Notes: generated by a model from the letters alone, not told the origin. 64,000 bases of DNA from Acanthacorydalis orientalis (GCA_034766995.1 CM068317.1:10952501-11016500); one strand, 5' to 3'; shown: positions 47,510 to 57,375, counted from the stretch's first letter. Numbers and translations are program-made.

Positions 47510-48187
47510 CGAGGGTCGTTTGATAAGTATGATAAAACAGCAAGTTAAACACCGTTTTTTTAGAAAAAATCAATTTTATTTCTCAACATAGTCTCCATTG
47601 AGGGCTTTACACATGGTTCAATGAGTTTTAAATTTTTTCATCCAGTTGGAAAAGAAGCTTTTATCAAAGTTTGCAAAATATACATTAATAACGGCAATGA
47701 CATTCTCATTCTACGAGAATTTCTTCCCACCAAGCTAAATTTTCAAGTTTGGGAAGAAGAAAAAATCGTACAGGACCAAGTCCAAAAAATAGGGTGGATG
47801 TTTGAAGCAAACATTGTAGTATTTGCCGCAAAAATGAAAAAAACAGGTTTTTTCACGCCGATTCTTTACCGTGGATGAAACATAAATCCACTACTACAAA
47901 TCTGAGTGGAAGCGGTAGTCAAAGTAGTAGGCAACGAATCGTAAAAGTATGCCGAAGAAGGTGAAGACCATTTTGTCGGCTGAGAAGGTGACGGCCATTA
48001 TTTTTTGTGATTCCCAAGGAATCATCCTAATCGACTACTTAACGAAGGGAAAAATGATAACCGAAGTCTATCATGCAACATTATTGGACCGTTTGAAAGA
48101 AGAGGTGAAACAAAAACGGCTAAGAACGGGCCACAAAAAAGTTCTATTTCAGTAGGACAACGCGCCGTCTCACAAATCGACCGTCTC
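47510..48187. mobile_element. Mariner family C, copy C3, internally inverted
   Basis: The left end CGAGGGTCGTTTGATAAGTA is that of family C. From 47530 to about 47850 the transposase 3' coding end is read on the minus strand (as in C1). From about 47850 to 48185 the central region is read on the plus strand: RRFFTVDET, IHYYKSEWKR, KKVKTILSAEKVTAIIFCDS, QGIILIDYLTKGKMITEVYH, LLDRLKEEVKQKRLRTGHKK, then VLFQ(stop)DNAPSHKSTVS. The two parts are therefore in opposite orientation, which needs an inversion. The N-terminal domain and right end are missing. Confidence 0.82.
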
Positions 48188-48189
48188 GG

Positions 48190-48870
48190 TGCAAATCCCT
48201 GTTACTTGTTATTTCTGAGCCTAGGTATTTGAAAAAGTTAACGGTCCACCATACCATTGTCAATTTTCAATTTACATATAATCGGGTTTTTAGCTATCAT
48301 CATTGCTTTGGTTTTTTCTACAGTAATTTCCATGTTGAACTTTTTTCAAATCTGATTGGGTTAGTGCAGTAGTCGTTGGAGGTTGTCTACATTGTTGGTT
48401 AGCAGATCTGCATCACCAGCTAAATATATAATATTTATATTGTTATTACCAATCTTGTAGCCATTTTTTTTCTTACTGCCTGAATTAGTTTATTCATAAT
48501 CAGGTTAAACAGAAAGGGACTGAAGAAGTCGTCTTGTCTTTTAACTTTATTGTTGTAGGCTCAATCATTCCATTATTAGTTATTACTCTCGTCGTACTCT
48601 CTGTGTTGATGCCATCAGTTATTTCTGTAATTGCGCTAGGGATGTATTTTGTTTAGGATGTTTATAATATCGTCTTTCTGCACCCTGTCGAAGGTTTTTC
48701 TAAAGTCCACGAAAATAATAACAGCGGATGGTCATATTCTTTATCGTTTTTTCTAACAATTTGCATAGCATGAATATTGCATCTATAGTAATTCGATTCT
48801 TTCTAAAGCCTTGTTTTTCCTCTGCAATATCTATTCTTTCTTGCAGTTCGTTTTTTATTCATTTATAAAA
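48190..48870 (-). pseudogene. LINE (RTE-like) reverse transcriptase fragment
   Basis: Minus-strand remnant of a non-LTR reverse transcriptase. Reading leftwards from about 48865: NELQERIDIAEEKQGFRKNR, ITIDAIFMLCKLLEKTIKN, VDFRKTFDRVQKDDIINIL, TTRVITNNGMIE, then a position corresponding to the catalytic YADD motif that now reads YLAGDADLLTNN, so the double Asp is broken. A later stretch, EKTKAMMIAKNP-like with stops, ends near 48240. The order matches reverse transcriptase domains 2 to 6 of RTE-like LINEs. Several stops and frameshifts occur. Whether it belongs to the same family as 45640-46283 cannot be decided, because the two do not overlap. Confidence 0.78.
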
Positions 48871-49204
48871 ATCGTCAGAGAAAAACAATCTAATAACGAA
48901 AACTATTTTAATTCTCTAAAAAAATTATTTTTCGATACGAGCTCAACGGCAGTCAATTCACAATTGGAAACCGCGTTATATCATGCAACTTACTTTTCTC
49001 TTCACATACTAACTATTGAACTATGCGCACAATCTGAATATTTTCTAATCAGACTTCATATTGGTTATGTTCAGCCAGCATTATTTTTAATACTACACAT
49101 TCTTGTCAGTGTCTACCTAACTTTACTCTCTATGATAACAAATAATTTATATTGTACTTGTTTTGTAAGACTAGAAAATATATGTCCAGTCGTTGATTTA
49201 GGTT

Positions 49205-49205
<1 letters not shown>
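48870..49205 (+). repeat. Dispersed repeat L, copy 2
   Basis: Second copy of the repeat at 850-1095 plus 2580-2700, here uninterrupted. It is open in one frame over its full length (about 110 codons: NSLKKLFFDTSSTAVNSQLE; HILTIELCAQSEYFLIRLHI; VSVYLTLLSMITNNLYCT; CFVRLENICPVVDLGYH) and hydrophobic enough to suggest membrane helices. I do not recognise the family. The frame then runs into (TA)n. Confidence 0.5.

Positions 49206-49207
<2 letters not shown>

Positions 49208-49262
<55 letters not shown>
49208..49262. repeat. (TA)n microsatellite
   Basis: Uninterrupted TA array at the right edge of repeat L copy 2. Confidence 0.95.
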
Positions 49263-49266
<4 letters not shown>

Positions 49267-49359
49267 AATACGATGAAAACCTGTTATATAATCAAAAAAT
49301 ACTCCTAATACTCGCCATAAAAAATAATATATAATATGATATATACGAGCTGTCTTAAA

Positions 49360-50040
49360 CCACAAAATTCCCATTATTTTGAAAAATAATGGGATTTAAG
49401 AAAAACTGGTGAAAGACATAAAAAGTATACTTATTTCAAAGCAGTTGCTATAAAAAATTAAAGTTCTTTATTTATCTGTATCCACATAACGAACATCAGT
49501 GTCTCTACAGAGTTCCAAGAGATAAATTTTTTTTCTGAACACGCTTTCTAACATTTAAGGTGTTATTTTCTAAACTGCATAATATAATTTCTGAGCTCGG
49601 CTACGAAAATAATTTTTCTACTAGTGCACATCTTAGATTTAATGAAATTCCAGAAAAATAACAGCCCGGATGAATGTGCTGCCCACGGTCGTGTTCCTCT
49701 TCAACCAATCCAGCAACCTAGGAAAGGTCTCTCAAGATAATCACGTGCACTTATTGAATAATGACCCATGTGTCCCAGTGTCCCATCCAGTTTAAAAATT
49801 ACTGTGTCAAGAATGCCATTTGTAAGAAGTTGAGATTCAAGAAATTGTTCAAACATGTCGAGATATACAATTCCACTAACCGTAGCCTCTGCAAAGAGCA
49901 AAGGCCATATACCTTTGACTGAGTTATATCAAGCCAAAAATTGACTTTCGGTGTGTCTCGTGCCCATTCATGAAAATTATTTGGTTTCTTGTCCATCGAA
50001 TTGAGACACTTATGTCAATTAACGTTTCCACACGTGTGTA
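49360..50040 (-). pseudogene. Tc1/mariner-superfamily transposase relic I
   Basis: Minus-strand DDE/D-transposase remnant unlike families D and N in detail. From right to left: DKKPNNFHEWARDTPKVNFW, LDITQSKVYG, then after a frameshift LLFAEATVSGIVYLDMFEQF, LESQLLTNGILDTVIFKLDG (the catalytic QQDGAP-type motif altered to KLDGTL), YSISARDYLERPFLGCWIG, then a short PDLTP-like region decayed to HSSGLLFFW, and FVAELRNYIMQFRK near 49560. The N-terminal DNA-binding region and both ends are not identified. A possible 3' terminus starts at the TA near 49345 (CGAGCTGTCTTAAACCACAA). Confidence 0.7.
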
Positions 50041-50714
50041 AGGTCGCTTTATAAAATACACAAGGTTCTAAACATCAATTAACTTTTTTTCTGAATGCAC
50101 AAATTTAAACCAGAAGTAAATATCTTTGTCAACACAGCAATTTTTTTTAAAAAAAATCATCAAAATGTCACTAAAACAGATAGTGACTTTTGAGACATAT
50201 ATATATATATATATATATTCTTGTATCACTTAATTATTAAACAAACGCATTCATTCTTCGAATTCAAATAAAAATACTCTTAGCAACGTCTAAATTATAT
50301 CTGACGTACATATCCAGATTTATCTCGACATTTTTTCATTAAAGTCAGTCTGTCTGTATTAATCAAGTCTTACACAAATTGAAACAAAGTTAATACAATA
50401 GAATAGTTTATTTTTGACAATCATTCACATTATCGTATTTATATTTCAAGTATATGCGACAAGTAATTAAGTTGTCTTGATCTCAGACAACATCTTGATA
50501 GAGAAAACATACAGGAATAAAAAAGGATTCATGAGGACAATACATCAGGTTTAATGTTTTTATATGTCTACAAATCTTAAGGTAATTATTATATTTTTTT
50601 ATTCGTTGATGCAGTGGATCATGTAAATAAAATGCTTTCAATGTTCTTTTTTAATTTTACTGTAATTGAAGATAAGGTTGGAATTATTCTTATATATATA
50701 TATGTATATATATA
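50041..50714. other. AT-rich sequence with short (TA)n arrays
   Basis: TA at 50197-50218 and 50692-50714. Nothing else is recognised. Confidence 0.45.
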
Positions 50715-50716
50715 TA

Positions 50717-51624
50717 CAAGTTTGGTGCAAAAATAATTGCAGTTTTTACGAATCGAGTATAAAGATGCATATATCAATTAAAAATTATGTTTATTAATCA
50801 AAATAAAGACAGTTGGCTTGCACACATTTCTCCTAATGGGAAACAAGTTTGTTTATTGCTACAAGATAGAATTCTGAAGTCCTAGAATTAACGAATTCGT
50901 AGAAAGTGCTTTGAACTGATTCTTGATATTTTCAAAACCTTCTCTTGTAGGAAACTACTCAAAAGTTTAAAAAAAAATGCTAATCTGTCGGCGACTGGCC
51001 CGGAGAATAAGATGGATGAGATAATATTTTATAACCCAGTTTATTTAATATTTTTAGTCATTTGTGAGACATGTGGTCGGGCATTGTCATGAAGAAGAAT
51101 CGGTCCTCTTCGATTGATCTGATGTTGGCCGTAAACGATGCACAACTTCTCATGATTTTTTCAATTTTTGTGATAATATTTTTCTGCTGTTATTGTTTCA
51201 TCAGGATTTCAGAAGTTGTATTGAATTATAGCACTTTCCGGCCACCAAACCGTAACCATAATATTTTTTTCATTAAGCTTTGGTTTAGGAAATTGTTTTG
51301 GTGCTTTTTCTTGGTATAGTTCACTAAATTACTTTACTCCAAAAACAAATTTGATATTTCGAGCGATATTTCTGTTAATTTACACACCAATTTAAAGTAA
51401 TACAATAAAAATCGCGCGAGTTTGCTTTTCTTTCCGTAACTAATTTAAGAAGTTATATCCAACAATACCAAAAAATGAAAATAATAGACATAAGATGAAA
51501 TCAGTAGTGCTAATTTCATTAATTATGATGATGTATCACACGACTATAACAAAAGATAACGGTAACTAGAAAAACTGTTGCTAATATAAAAAAGATAACC
51601 GAAATTATTTTTGTACCAACCTAA
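50717..51624 (-). mobile_element. Mariner family F, copy F2, internally deleted
   Basis: 908 bp. The left end (element 3' end) is CAAGTTTGGTGCAAAAATAA after TA. The right end, reverse-complemented, is TTAGGTTGGTACAAAAATAA, followed by TA 51625-51626. It is a cecropia/Hsmar1-type mariner. Minus-strand coding pieces: ARNIKFVFGV and FSELYQ near 51335; then, across a deletion join, EKAPKQFPKPKLNEKNIMVT, VWWPESAI near 51240, RRGPILLHDNARPHVSQMTK near 51090 (second catalytic Asp) and FYEFVNSRTSEFYLVAINKL near 50880. The first catalytic Asp region is deleted. Copy F3 shows the same join. Confidence 0.87.
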
Positions 51625-51689
51625 TATGAGCTCTAAGAATTAATTAGATGCCTTTAAATTGAATTAATCATTACTCTATTAAAGTATTA

Positions 51690-52003
51690 TAATCATTTAG
51701 GTTTTTGCAGTGCCAAGCTTAACATTTACAAAACACGACATATCTAATCCAAGTAGTTGTTATAACCTTATAAAACCGTAATAAATTGATGGCATCCGAA
51801 AAGCAACAGATTAGGTGTTGCATACTTTTCACATTCTATTAAAAAAAAATACTGCCGTAGCCGCGGGAACGCTTTGTTCAGCTTTAGGAGAAGGTGTGAT
51901 GCATGGAACATGCAAAGAATGGTTTCAAAAGTTTCGGATTTGTAATTTTTGTCTTTCCGATCGAGAACGTTCTGGACAGCCGAAAAAAACTGAAGAAGAA
52001 AAG
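51690..52003 (+). repeat. Inverted-repeat arm A (mariner 5' coding segment)
   Basis: About 310 bp that recur in reverse-complement at 53235-53545 with high similarity by eye. Both arms share a derived change, TTCTATTAAAAAAA, where other family E copies read CCAGTTGAAAAAA or similar, so they are closer to each other than to the rest of the family. Confidence 0.85.
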
Positions 52004-53235
52004 CTTTAGCATCTTTTAAATGAAAACTATTTTGAGATTGAACAGAAACTTACTCAACAGCACGGGGTTAACCAGGGAAGCAATTTTCTATCATCAAAAT
52101 CGGCTGGGAAAAGTTAGACCGGCGGGTTTCATATGAGTTTAGGCCTGAAAACAGAGTAAAAAGATACGATACGGCTATGTCCTCATTCACAAAGCTTAAA
52201 AGGAAAGGTTTTTTGTATAAAGTCATAACCAGAGATGAAAAATGGGTTTTTTATGACAATCCTAATCACCGAAAATCATGAGTTACGCTCGTTGAACCAT
52301 CGACTCCGAAGCAAATATTCACACTAAAAAAAGAGTTATTGTGAATTTTTCAGAATATTAAGGGTGTGATGTATTATAAGTTGTTCATTTGTTTGAGTGA
52401 AAAATTAGAGAAAAGAAGACGAGGCAAATCATATTGCAGCACGACAGCTCTCAACTGTACGTCGCCGCAGAGACCAGACATTATTTAGAATTTGATTCTT
52501 TGAATAAAATTTATTGTTGTTTCATTAACAACTTGTTTACAATTACGAAGTTCAATTCTAATTGAGATGTGTGTTTATTCACTCCGTAAGTAAAAATAAG
52601 AAAATCTTTTAATTGCTGATATGTATCAAAGGAGTAGTTAGCGATCGTATATCTAGCTTTTCCAACTACACAATGAATTATATATTTTAATAAGGTAGAT
52701 TGTAAAGAAGAACGGCATAATTCAAAAGCAGTATCACAATCTTTAATAAATGGATATAAATTTTGTTGTTCACCATCAAAAGTAGATACAAATTTGATTA
52801 AAGTATCAAATGATAATTTAGATGTTGCCATTATAATGATATAAATACACAAAACAAAATATATAAATAAAATACAAAAATATGATGCGTTGATAAAAAT
52901 AAAATGAATTAAGTTCAAGTAAAGAATCGAAACTTGTACTAACGAACTGATAAATGCGACACGATATCAATGTACTAATCCTGCTGAATTAATCTGTAGA
53001 ATAAAACAAATCGAAGAAAGCGCTCTTAACACATTAATTCTAGGTTCAGATCCACAAATATCTACAATTATAAGTGTTCCTAAAGTATTTGTTCATTGGG
53101 ATGAGAAATTCTCATATTCGACATATTTATTGGCCCAGTACTCATCAGATTATAACATGTTTCGATCGCTCCGGCATCATCTGGCTGATACTCATCTCAA
53201 AACAGTAGAAGAGGTCCAAAAATGCTTTGACGCAC
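51790..53235 (+). pseudogene. Family E (DD34D mariner) transposase pseudogene
   Basis: N-terminal DNA-binding part from 51790: MASEKQQIRCCILFTFY, then NTAVAAGTLCSALGEG and MHGTCKEWFQKFRICNFCLS, DRERSGQPKKTEEEKL. The middle is decayed but alignable (FCIKSHNQR, DEKWVFYDNPNHRKS near 52235 with the first catalytic Asp in the RDEKW position; QHDSSQLYVAAETRHYLEF near 52440 with the second). After the gag insert it resumes WDEKFSYSTY and YSSDYNMFRSLRHHLADTHL near 53100-53200 with the third. Family pattern is the MASEKQ/SETMAR-like branch of mariners. Numerous stops and frameshifts occur. Confidence 0.78.
52505..53095 (-). pseudogene. gag-like fragment of an LTR retroelement
   Basis: About 590 bp interrupt the mariner coding sequence; the mariner frame resumes on the far side. 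On the minus strand a frame starts MATSKLSFDTLIKFVSTFDG (Met codon at 52829-52831) and continues QNLYPFIKDCDTAFELCRSS, LLKYIIHCVVGKARYTIANY and YQQLKDFLIFTYGVNKHTSQ before the left boundary. This F-x-G-x-x-x-x-L-x-x-F-I-x-x-C-D, V-x-G-x-A, W/Y-x-x-L-K-x-x-L pattern is characteristic of the N-terminal half of gag proteins of Ty3/gypsy-like retroelements. No protease or polymerase region is present. The sequence upstream of the Met (to 53095) is non-coding and may be leader. Truncated and incapable of autonomous replication. Confidence 0.65.
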
Positions 53236-53545
53236 GCGCTTTTTCTGCAATTTTTTTCGGCTGTCCAGGATGTTCTCGATTAGAAAGACAAAAATTACCA
53301 ATCCGAATCTTTTGAAACCATTTTTTGCATGTTTCATGCATCACAACACCTTCTCCTAGAACTAAACAAAGCATTCCTGTGTCTACGACAGCATTTTTTT
53401 AATAGAATGTGAAAAGTATGCAATACCTAATCTGTTGCTTTTCGGACGCTATCAATTTATTACTGTTTTATAAAGTTATAACAACTGCTTGGCCTAGATA
53501 TATTGAGTTTTGTAAATGTTAAGGTTGGCACTTCAAAAATCTAAA
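53235..53545 (-). repeat. Inverted-repeat arm B (mariner 5' coding segment)
   Basis: Reverse-complement counterpart of 51690-52003. On the minus strand it reads MLCLVLGEGVVMHETCKKWF, QKIRIGNFCLSNREHPGQPK, matching arm A. It lies between the third catalytic region and the 3' tail of E6, where it does not belong in the normal order. Confidence 0.85.
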
Positions 53546-53735
53546 TGGTTAGAATACTCCATCGACATAAAACAACCATATTTGTTTCGGAAAGTGATTC
53601 GTCAGTTACCTGACAGATGAAGAAGAATTATATAAAATAATGGGAGATATTTTGGAGATTGTAGTGTATTCCATTTTTTTGTAAATGAATATCCATTTGT
53701 TATAAAAAAATACTGAATTAATTTGCTCGCCAATA

Positions 53736-54484
53736 CAAAAAGTATATTTAAAAAGATATTACTTTAATAATATTAGTGGTTTATTTCCAATTTTATACAA
53801 CGCCTTACACTAAATATTATGGAAAAAAACAAAACAACTTTTCTAAATATTTCGAATACAAATTTCAATAGATTGTATCATAGGCATATTAACATTTTTA
53901 AATTTGTCATGATAATATCATCCGCACAACTCAAATATCAATAAAAATACTTGAGAAAGATGTTTTGAATAAACAAGTTTAAAAGAAAATCATAAGGATT
54001 AATAAACTGAATGTTGAAAACAAGAAATATATTCGAGTATAAAATATTATAAGTGAGCAGGTCGTAATTAAAAATGTATGAAAAGAGAACGTTTTAGTTG
54101 CCGTCTTTAGTATATGCAAAAAAATACTTGCGTCAATACCGAATTGTACTACTCATGTTCTTTATTTCAATCGCTTTTAACAAAATATCTATCTATTTAT
54201 AAAAAAATATACCAGAACATTTTTAAAAAAACTTGTACAGTTTTTGTATCAAATTATTATTAACGATGACACCCGAAGTTACACCAAACTTTCACAAAAA
54301 AATATGATATTGGTATCATATGGACTACAATGAAATGTGAGACATTATAAAAAAAACGTTCCAATATAATTGCGAGAGTGATTACATAGAGTTCTAATAT
54401 ATATATATATATATTTATTTATATATATATATAATATATTACAACTACGTTGTAATATATCTGCGAGAATGATTAGACATACTA

Positions 54485-54541
<57 letters not shown>
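53736..54541. other. AT-rich sequence with two (TA)n arrays
   Basis: TA arrays at about 54402-54440 and 54488-54539. The second ends at the terminus of mariner G. Nothing else is recognised. Confidence 0.45.
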
Positions 54542-54542
<1 letters not shown>

Positions 54543-55814
54543 CAGGTAACCAAGAGAGCTCTGTCGTTTTTGAATTGAGAAAAAAACACTTGTGCATTTT
54601 TACATAAAATAACTTTATTCATCAAAATGTCCACCTTCGCATTGAACAGCCCTTTCCCAGTGAGAAGATAATTTATAAATTCGATTCTTATAAAACTGAT
54701 TATTTTTATTTTCAAAAAATATAGACACCTCCATTTTTAATTCTTCTTCATTATTAAACTGTTTCATACGCATATGATTGTCCAGAGATAAAATTAGGCG
54801 ATAATCTGATAGTGATATGTTTGGGGAATATAGAGCATGGGGGAGGATCTTCCACCCTAAATTCATAATTTTTGTTCTGGTCTCTACTGCAACGTGTGGT
54901 CGTGCGTTATCTCGCAAAAATAATACTTTTTACGATTTACAAGTGGTGGCTGTTTTTGTTGTAATGCTTCGTGTACTCGTTGGAGTTGTTCACTATAAAT
55001 GTTTTCTACGAGGGTTTGACCCACTCATAGATATTCATGGTGAATAATTCCTTTTGAAGTCCACCAAACACAGAGAAGAAATTTTCGCGGTGTTAACTTT
55101 CATTTAGATCTTTGTGGGACAGGATCTCCTAATGAAAGCCAGTGGTGAGTACGTTTGTAGTTGGAATAAATAATCCATTTTTCATCAGTGGTCAAAATTT
55201 GATCCAAAAAGTTCTCTGATTTTAGTCGTGAAATAAGAAATGTACAGATTATAAGACGGTGTAATTTGTTATTGGGAGTTAATTCGTGTGGCACCCATTT
55301 ACTTAATTTCCACCTCTTTCCTATTTTATGAAAATGGTTCCGTATTGTTTCGTCACTTACTTTGAACAACTCTGCAAGCTATAGTCACGTTAAACTGGAA
55401 TTTGTTTCAATCATTTTCTCAGATTCGTCGATATTTAAATTTGATTGTCTGCCTGATCTGGTCTCGTCTTTAATAGATTCACTCCCGGGAGAAATTTTTT
55501 TAAATCATCTTTGAGCCGTTCTTGATGTAACTGTATTTTCTCCAAACGTAGTACAAATTTTTTTACAATTTCTGTAGCGTTAATCCCAAGCTTAAATTCA
55601 TAACGCAAACACGCACGTACTACACTATTTTTCACAGATATTTTTAAGGGTTAGAATTATTTTTTAAATTAAAAAGAACAGTTCGGGATTCATTTAAAAC
55701 ACATGCTTATATTATTGATAAACAATTCTTGGTATTTTGTCCGACAACAAGTGTAAACAATTCTTTGGAATTATTGTACGTTATAACAGCAACAGAACTG
55801 TCTTGGTCACCTAA
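54542..55814 (-). mobile_element. Mariner G, nearly full length
   Basis: 1273 bp between TA dinucleotides. The left end is TCAGGTAACCAAGAGAGCTC; the right, reverse-complemented, is TTAGGTGACCAAGACAGTTC, and about 20 of 25 terminal positions agree. (TA)n arrays lie outside both ends. The length is that of an intact mariner, so decay here is by point changes and small indels rather than internal deletion. Confidence 0.9.
54615..55635 (-). pseudogene. Mariner G transposase pseudogene (DD34D)
   Basis: Minus strand, starting at the Met at 55635: MKNSVVRACLRYEFKLGINA and TEIVKKF (helix-turn-helix domain, then frameshifted); VSDETIRNHFHKIGKRWKLS, KWVPHELTPN near 55290; LISRLKSENFLDQILTTDEK (first catalytic Asp); HWLSLGDPVPQ; RKFLLCVWWTSKGIIHHEYL near 55070; LQRVHEALQQKQPPLVNRKK. 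The C-terminal 100 residues (54917-54615) are open: RDNARPHVAVETRTKIMNLG carries the second Asp, YSPNISLSDYRLILSL the third at the 34-residue spacing, and GGHFDE ends the protein at a normal position. At least five frameshifts or stops lie upstream. Confidence 0.87.
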
Positions 55815-56052
55815 TAAATAAATATATATATATATATATAAGTAACAATAAATTTATTAAAATATTTATATAAAAATACGTTTAGTGATTGAGTGATTGA
55901 CTTTACAAACAAAAAATTTTTTTTTATTTGTAAAGAGTTTTTAAACTGTAAGAATTTTTTCATAATATTTACATAGGTTCGTAATCAATATTTTATAATG
56001 TATATAGAATGTAATCTTCATTAATTAATAATATTTGTAATTATAGTATATA

Positions 56053-56995
56053 CAGTCAAGTCTCTTTTTATGCAGTAGATACGTTTCATAGAAAACCACA
56101 TATAAAAGAATCGTATAAGAAAGACACAAGTTACGTTGAAAAATTATGATACATTCTATAATTTTTCTACAACCGCATGGAAAAAAGCAATTAGTTAAAA
56201 TACACCCAAAATCACATAAAAAAGTTTATAAACATTCCGGAATATAAGAATACTTAAAAAGTTCCTTCGAAAATCTGAAAGAAATTGATATAAAACTGAT
56301 AATAAGTTTATTATCTTTATTCATTTAAGTTTATTGAAAAGTAATAATTCTTTTTATACTTTTTCATCAGAACTATCGCTATTATCTGCCAATGTTCGAT
56401 ACCTTTTGCTAACTGATGCGAAATTTCGTTCATCATTAGAAAAGATAGTCAGAGAATCAGATCTATATGGCAAATACAATAATTCTTCACAAACAGTATT
56501 AGCATCAGCATCGCCCTCGTTCAGTATTGATTTTTTTTCCTGTGACAATGTAATCAGTAATTAAACTTGACAATGATGATTTTATTAATTTTTTATACAG
56601 CTCGCGATATCCAGATATGTAATTATTCAACTTACGTTAGAATTTGAAGGATCGTTCAGAATTTTTGATATGAACAAGAAAATGATTTTCCAATTTAATA
56701 CAAAGTTGAAGAAGTTCTCGAATTATATATTCAGTGAAGGAAATAGGTTTTCCTTCCACTTTATTATTCTTTTCTGGATCTTCGACGATATCTAAAGTTA
56801 TACAAATAATATCATCATCACTTAAAGCATTATCGACAAGCAATTCGTCAATATAATTCTAGCTAAACATATCAAAATATTCTCCATTAATTTCATGCCC
56901 TAAAGTAATTATTTCAGCTGATAACGTCGATGTTTTCAATGGTTGTACAATTTGCAACACATCCAGGCCAAGCTCCTTTCCAGAATGCATTTAAA
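56053..56995 (-). pseudogene. Pogo/Tigger (jerky)-like transposase relic K
   Basis: The left terminus after TA (CAGTCAAGTCTCTTTTTATG, then TACGTTTC and CACATATAAAAG) has the appearance of pogo/Tigger-type ends. Minus-strand coding remnants: a short stretch near 56985 (AFWKGAWPGCVANCTTIEN), then LGHEINGEYFDMF, LVDNALSDDDIICITLDIVE, KPISFTEYIIRELLQLCIKL, SERSFKF(stop)RKLNNYIS, YRELYKKL. The order (Trp-containing motif, acidic segment, final helical region) fits the C-terminal part of pogo/jerky-like transposases. No DDE triad or CENP-B-type DNA-binding domain is preserved and the right end is absent. The family call is moderate. Confidence 0.5.
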
Positions 56996-57206
56996 TTTTA
57001 TTGTCTTATTTCACCCTTAACAAATTCAACATGATTTAAATAGTACAAAATATAAATTTAAAAAAATATAATAATTTATATTTAATATTTTTTGACCAAC
57101 ATGCACCTTATATATGTATATACAAGAGGGAACCCCTGAATTTGTATGAAATATGCAGCACATAACTTCAAAACCGCATTAAAAAGATATACATAAAAAC
57201 AGACTC

Positions 57207-57208
<2 letters not shown>

Positions 57209-57259
<51 letters not shown>
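57209..57259. repeat. (TA)n microsatellite
   Basis: Uninterrupted TA array immediately left of the GC-rich island. Confidence 0.95.
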
Positions 57260-57260
<1 letters not shown>

Positions 57261-57280
57261 CAAATTAGAACGAATATGTG

Positions 57281-57375
57281 CAATACGAGCGAAGCGAGTC
57301 AGGGATTCGAATGAAACAAGCGGAGGCCGAACCCGCCGGGGGTCGACGAGCGTAGCGAGTAGAGAACATATCCCT
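57281..57375. other. Small GC-rich island with a direct repeat
   Basis: About 95 bp stand out sharply in base composition. CGAGCGAAGCGAGT (57286) and CGAGCGTAGCGAGT (57347) form a direct repeat 61 bp apart, differing at one of 14 positions. Between them lies CGGAGGCCGAACCCGCCGGG. I do not recognise the source. Confidence 0.7.

Larger units (their letters stand above)
51627..53733 (+). mobile_element. Mariner family E, longer rearranged copy E6
   Basis: Starts at the TA shared with F2 (TGAGCTCTAAGAATTAATTA, a worn family E end) and ends at 53733 (GAATTAATTTGCTCGCCAA, then TA). Unlike the MITE copies it keeps central transposase sequence. Two disruptions are visible: a gag-like retroelement fragment at about 52505-53095, and a segment at 53235-53545 that repeats the element's own 5' coding part in inverted orientation. 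The terminal 3' coding tail follows from 53545. Confidence 0.8.

Noticed and set aside
48811..49308. 165-residue frame as one intact gene
   Set aside because: It starts in the antisense of a LINE fragment and ends in (TA)n. Only the repeat L part is of interest.
57305..57325. GGGATTCGAATG as a tRNA B-box
   Set aside because: No A-box, acceptor pairing or cloverleaf could be drawn around it.
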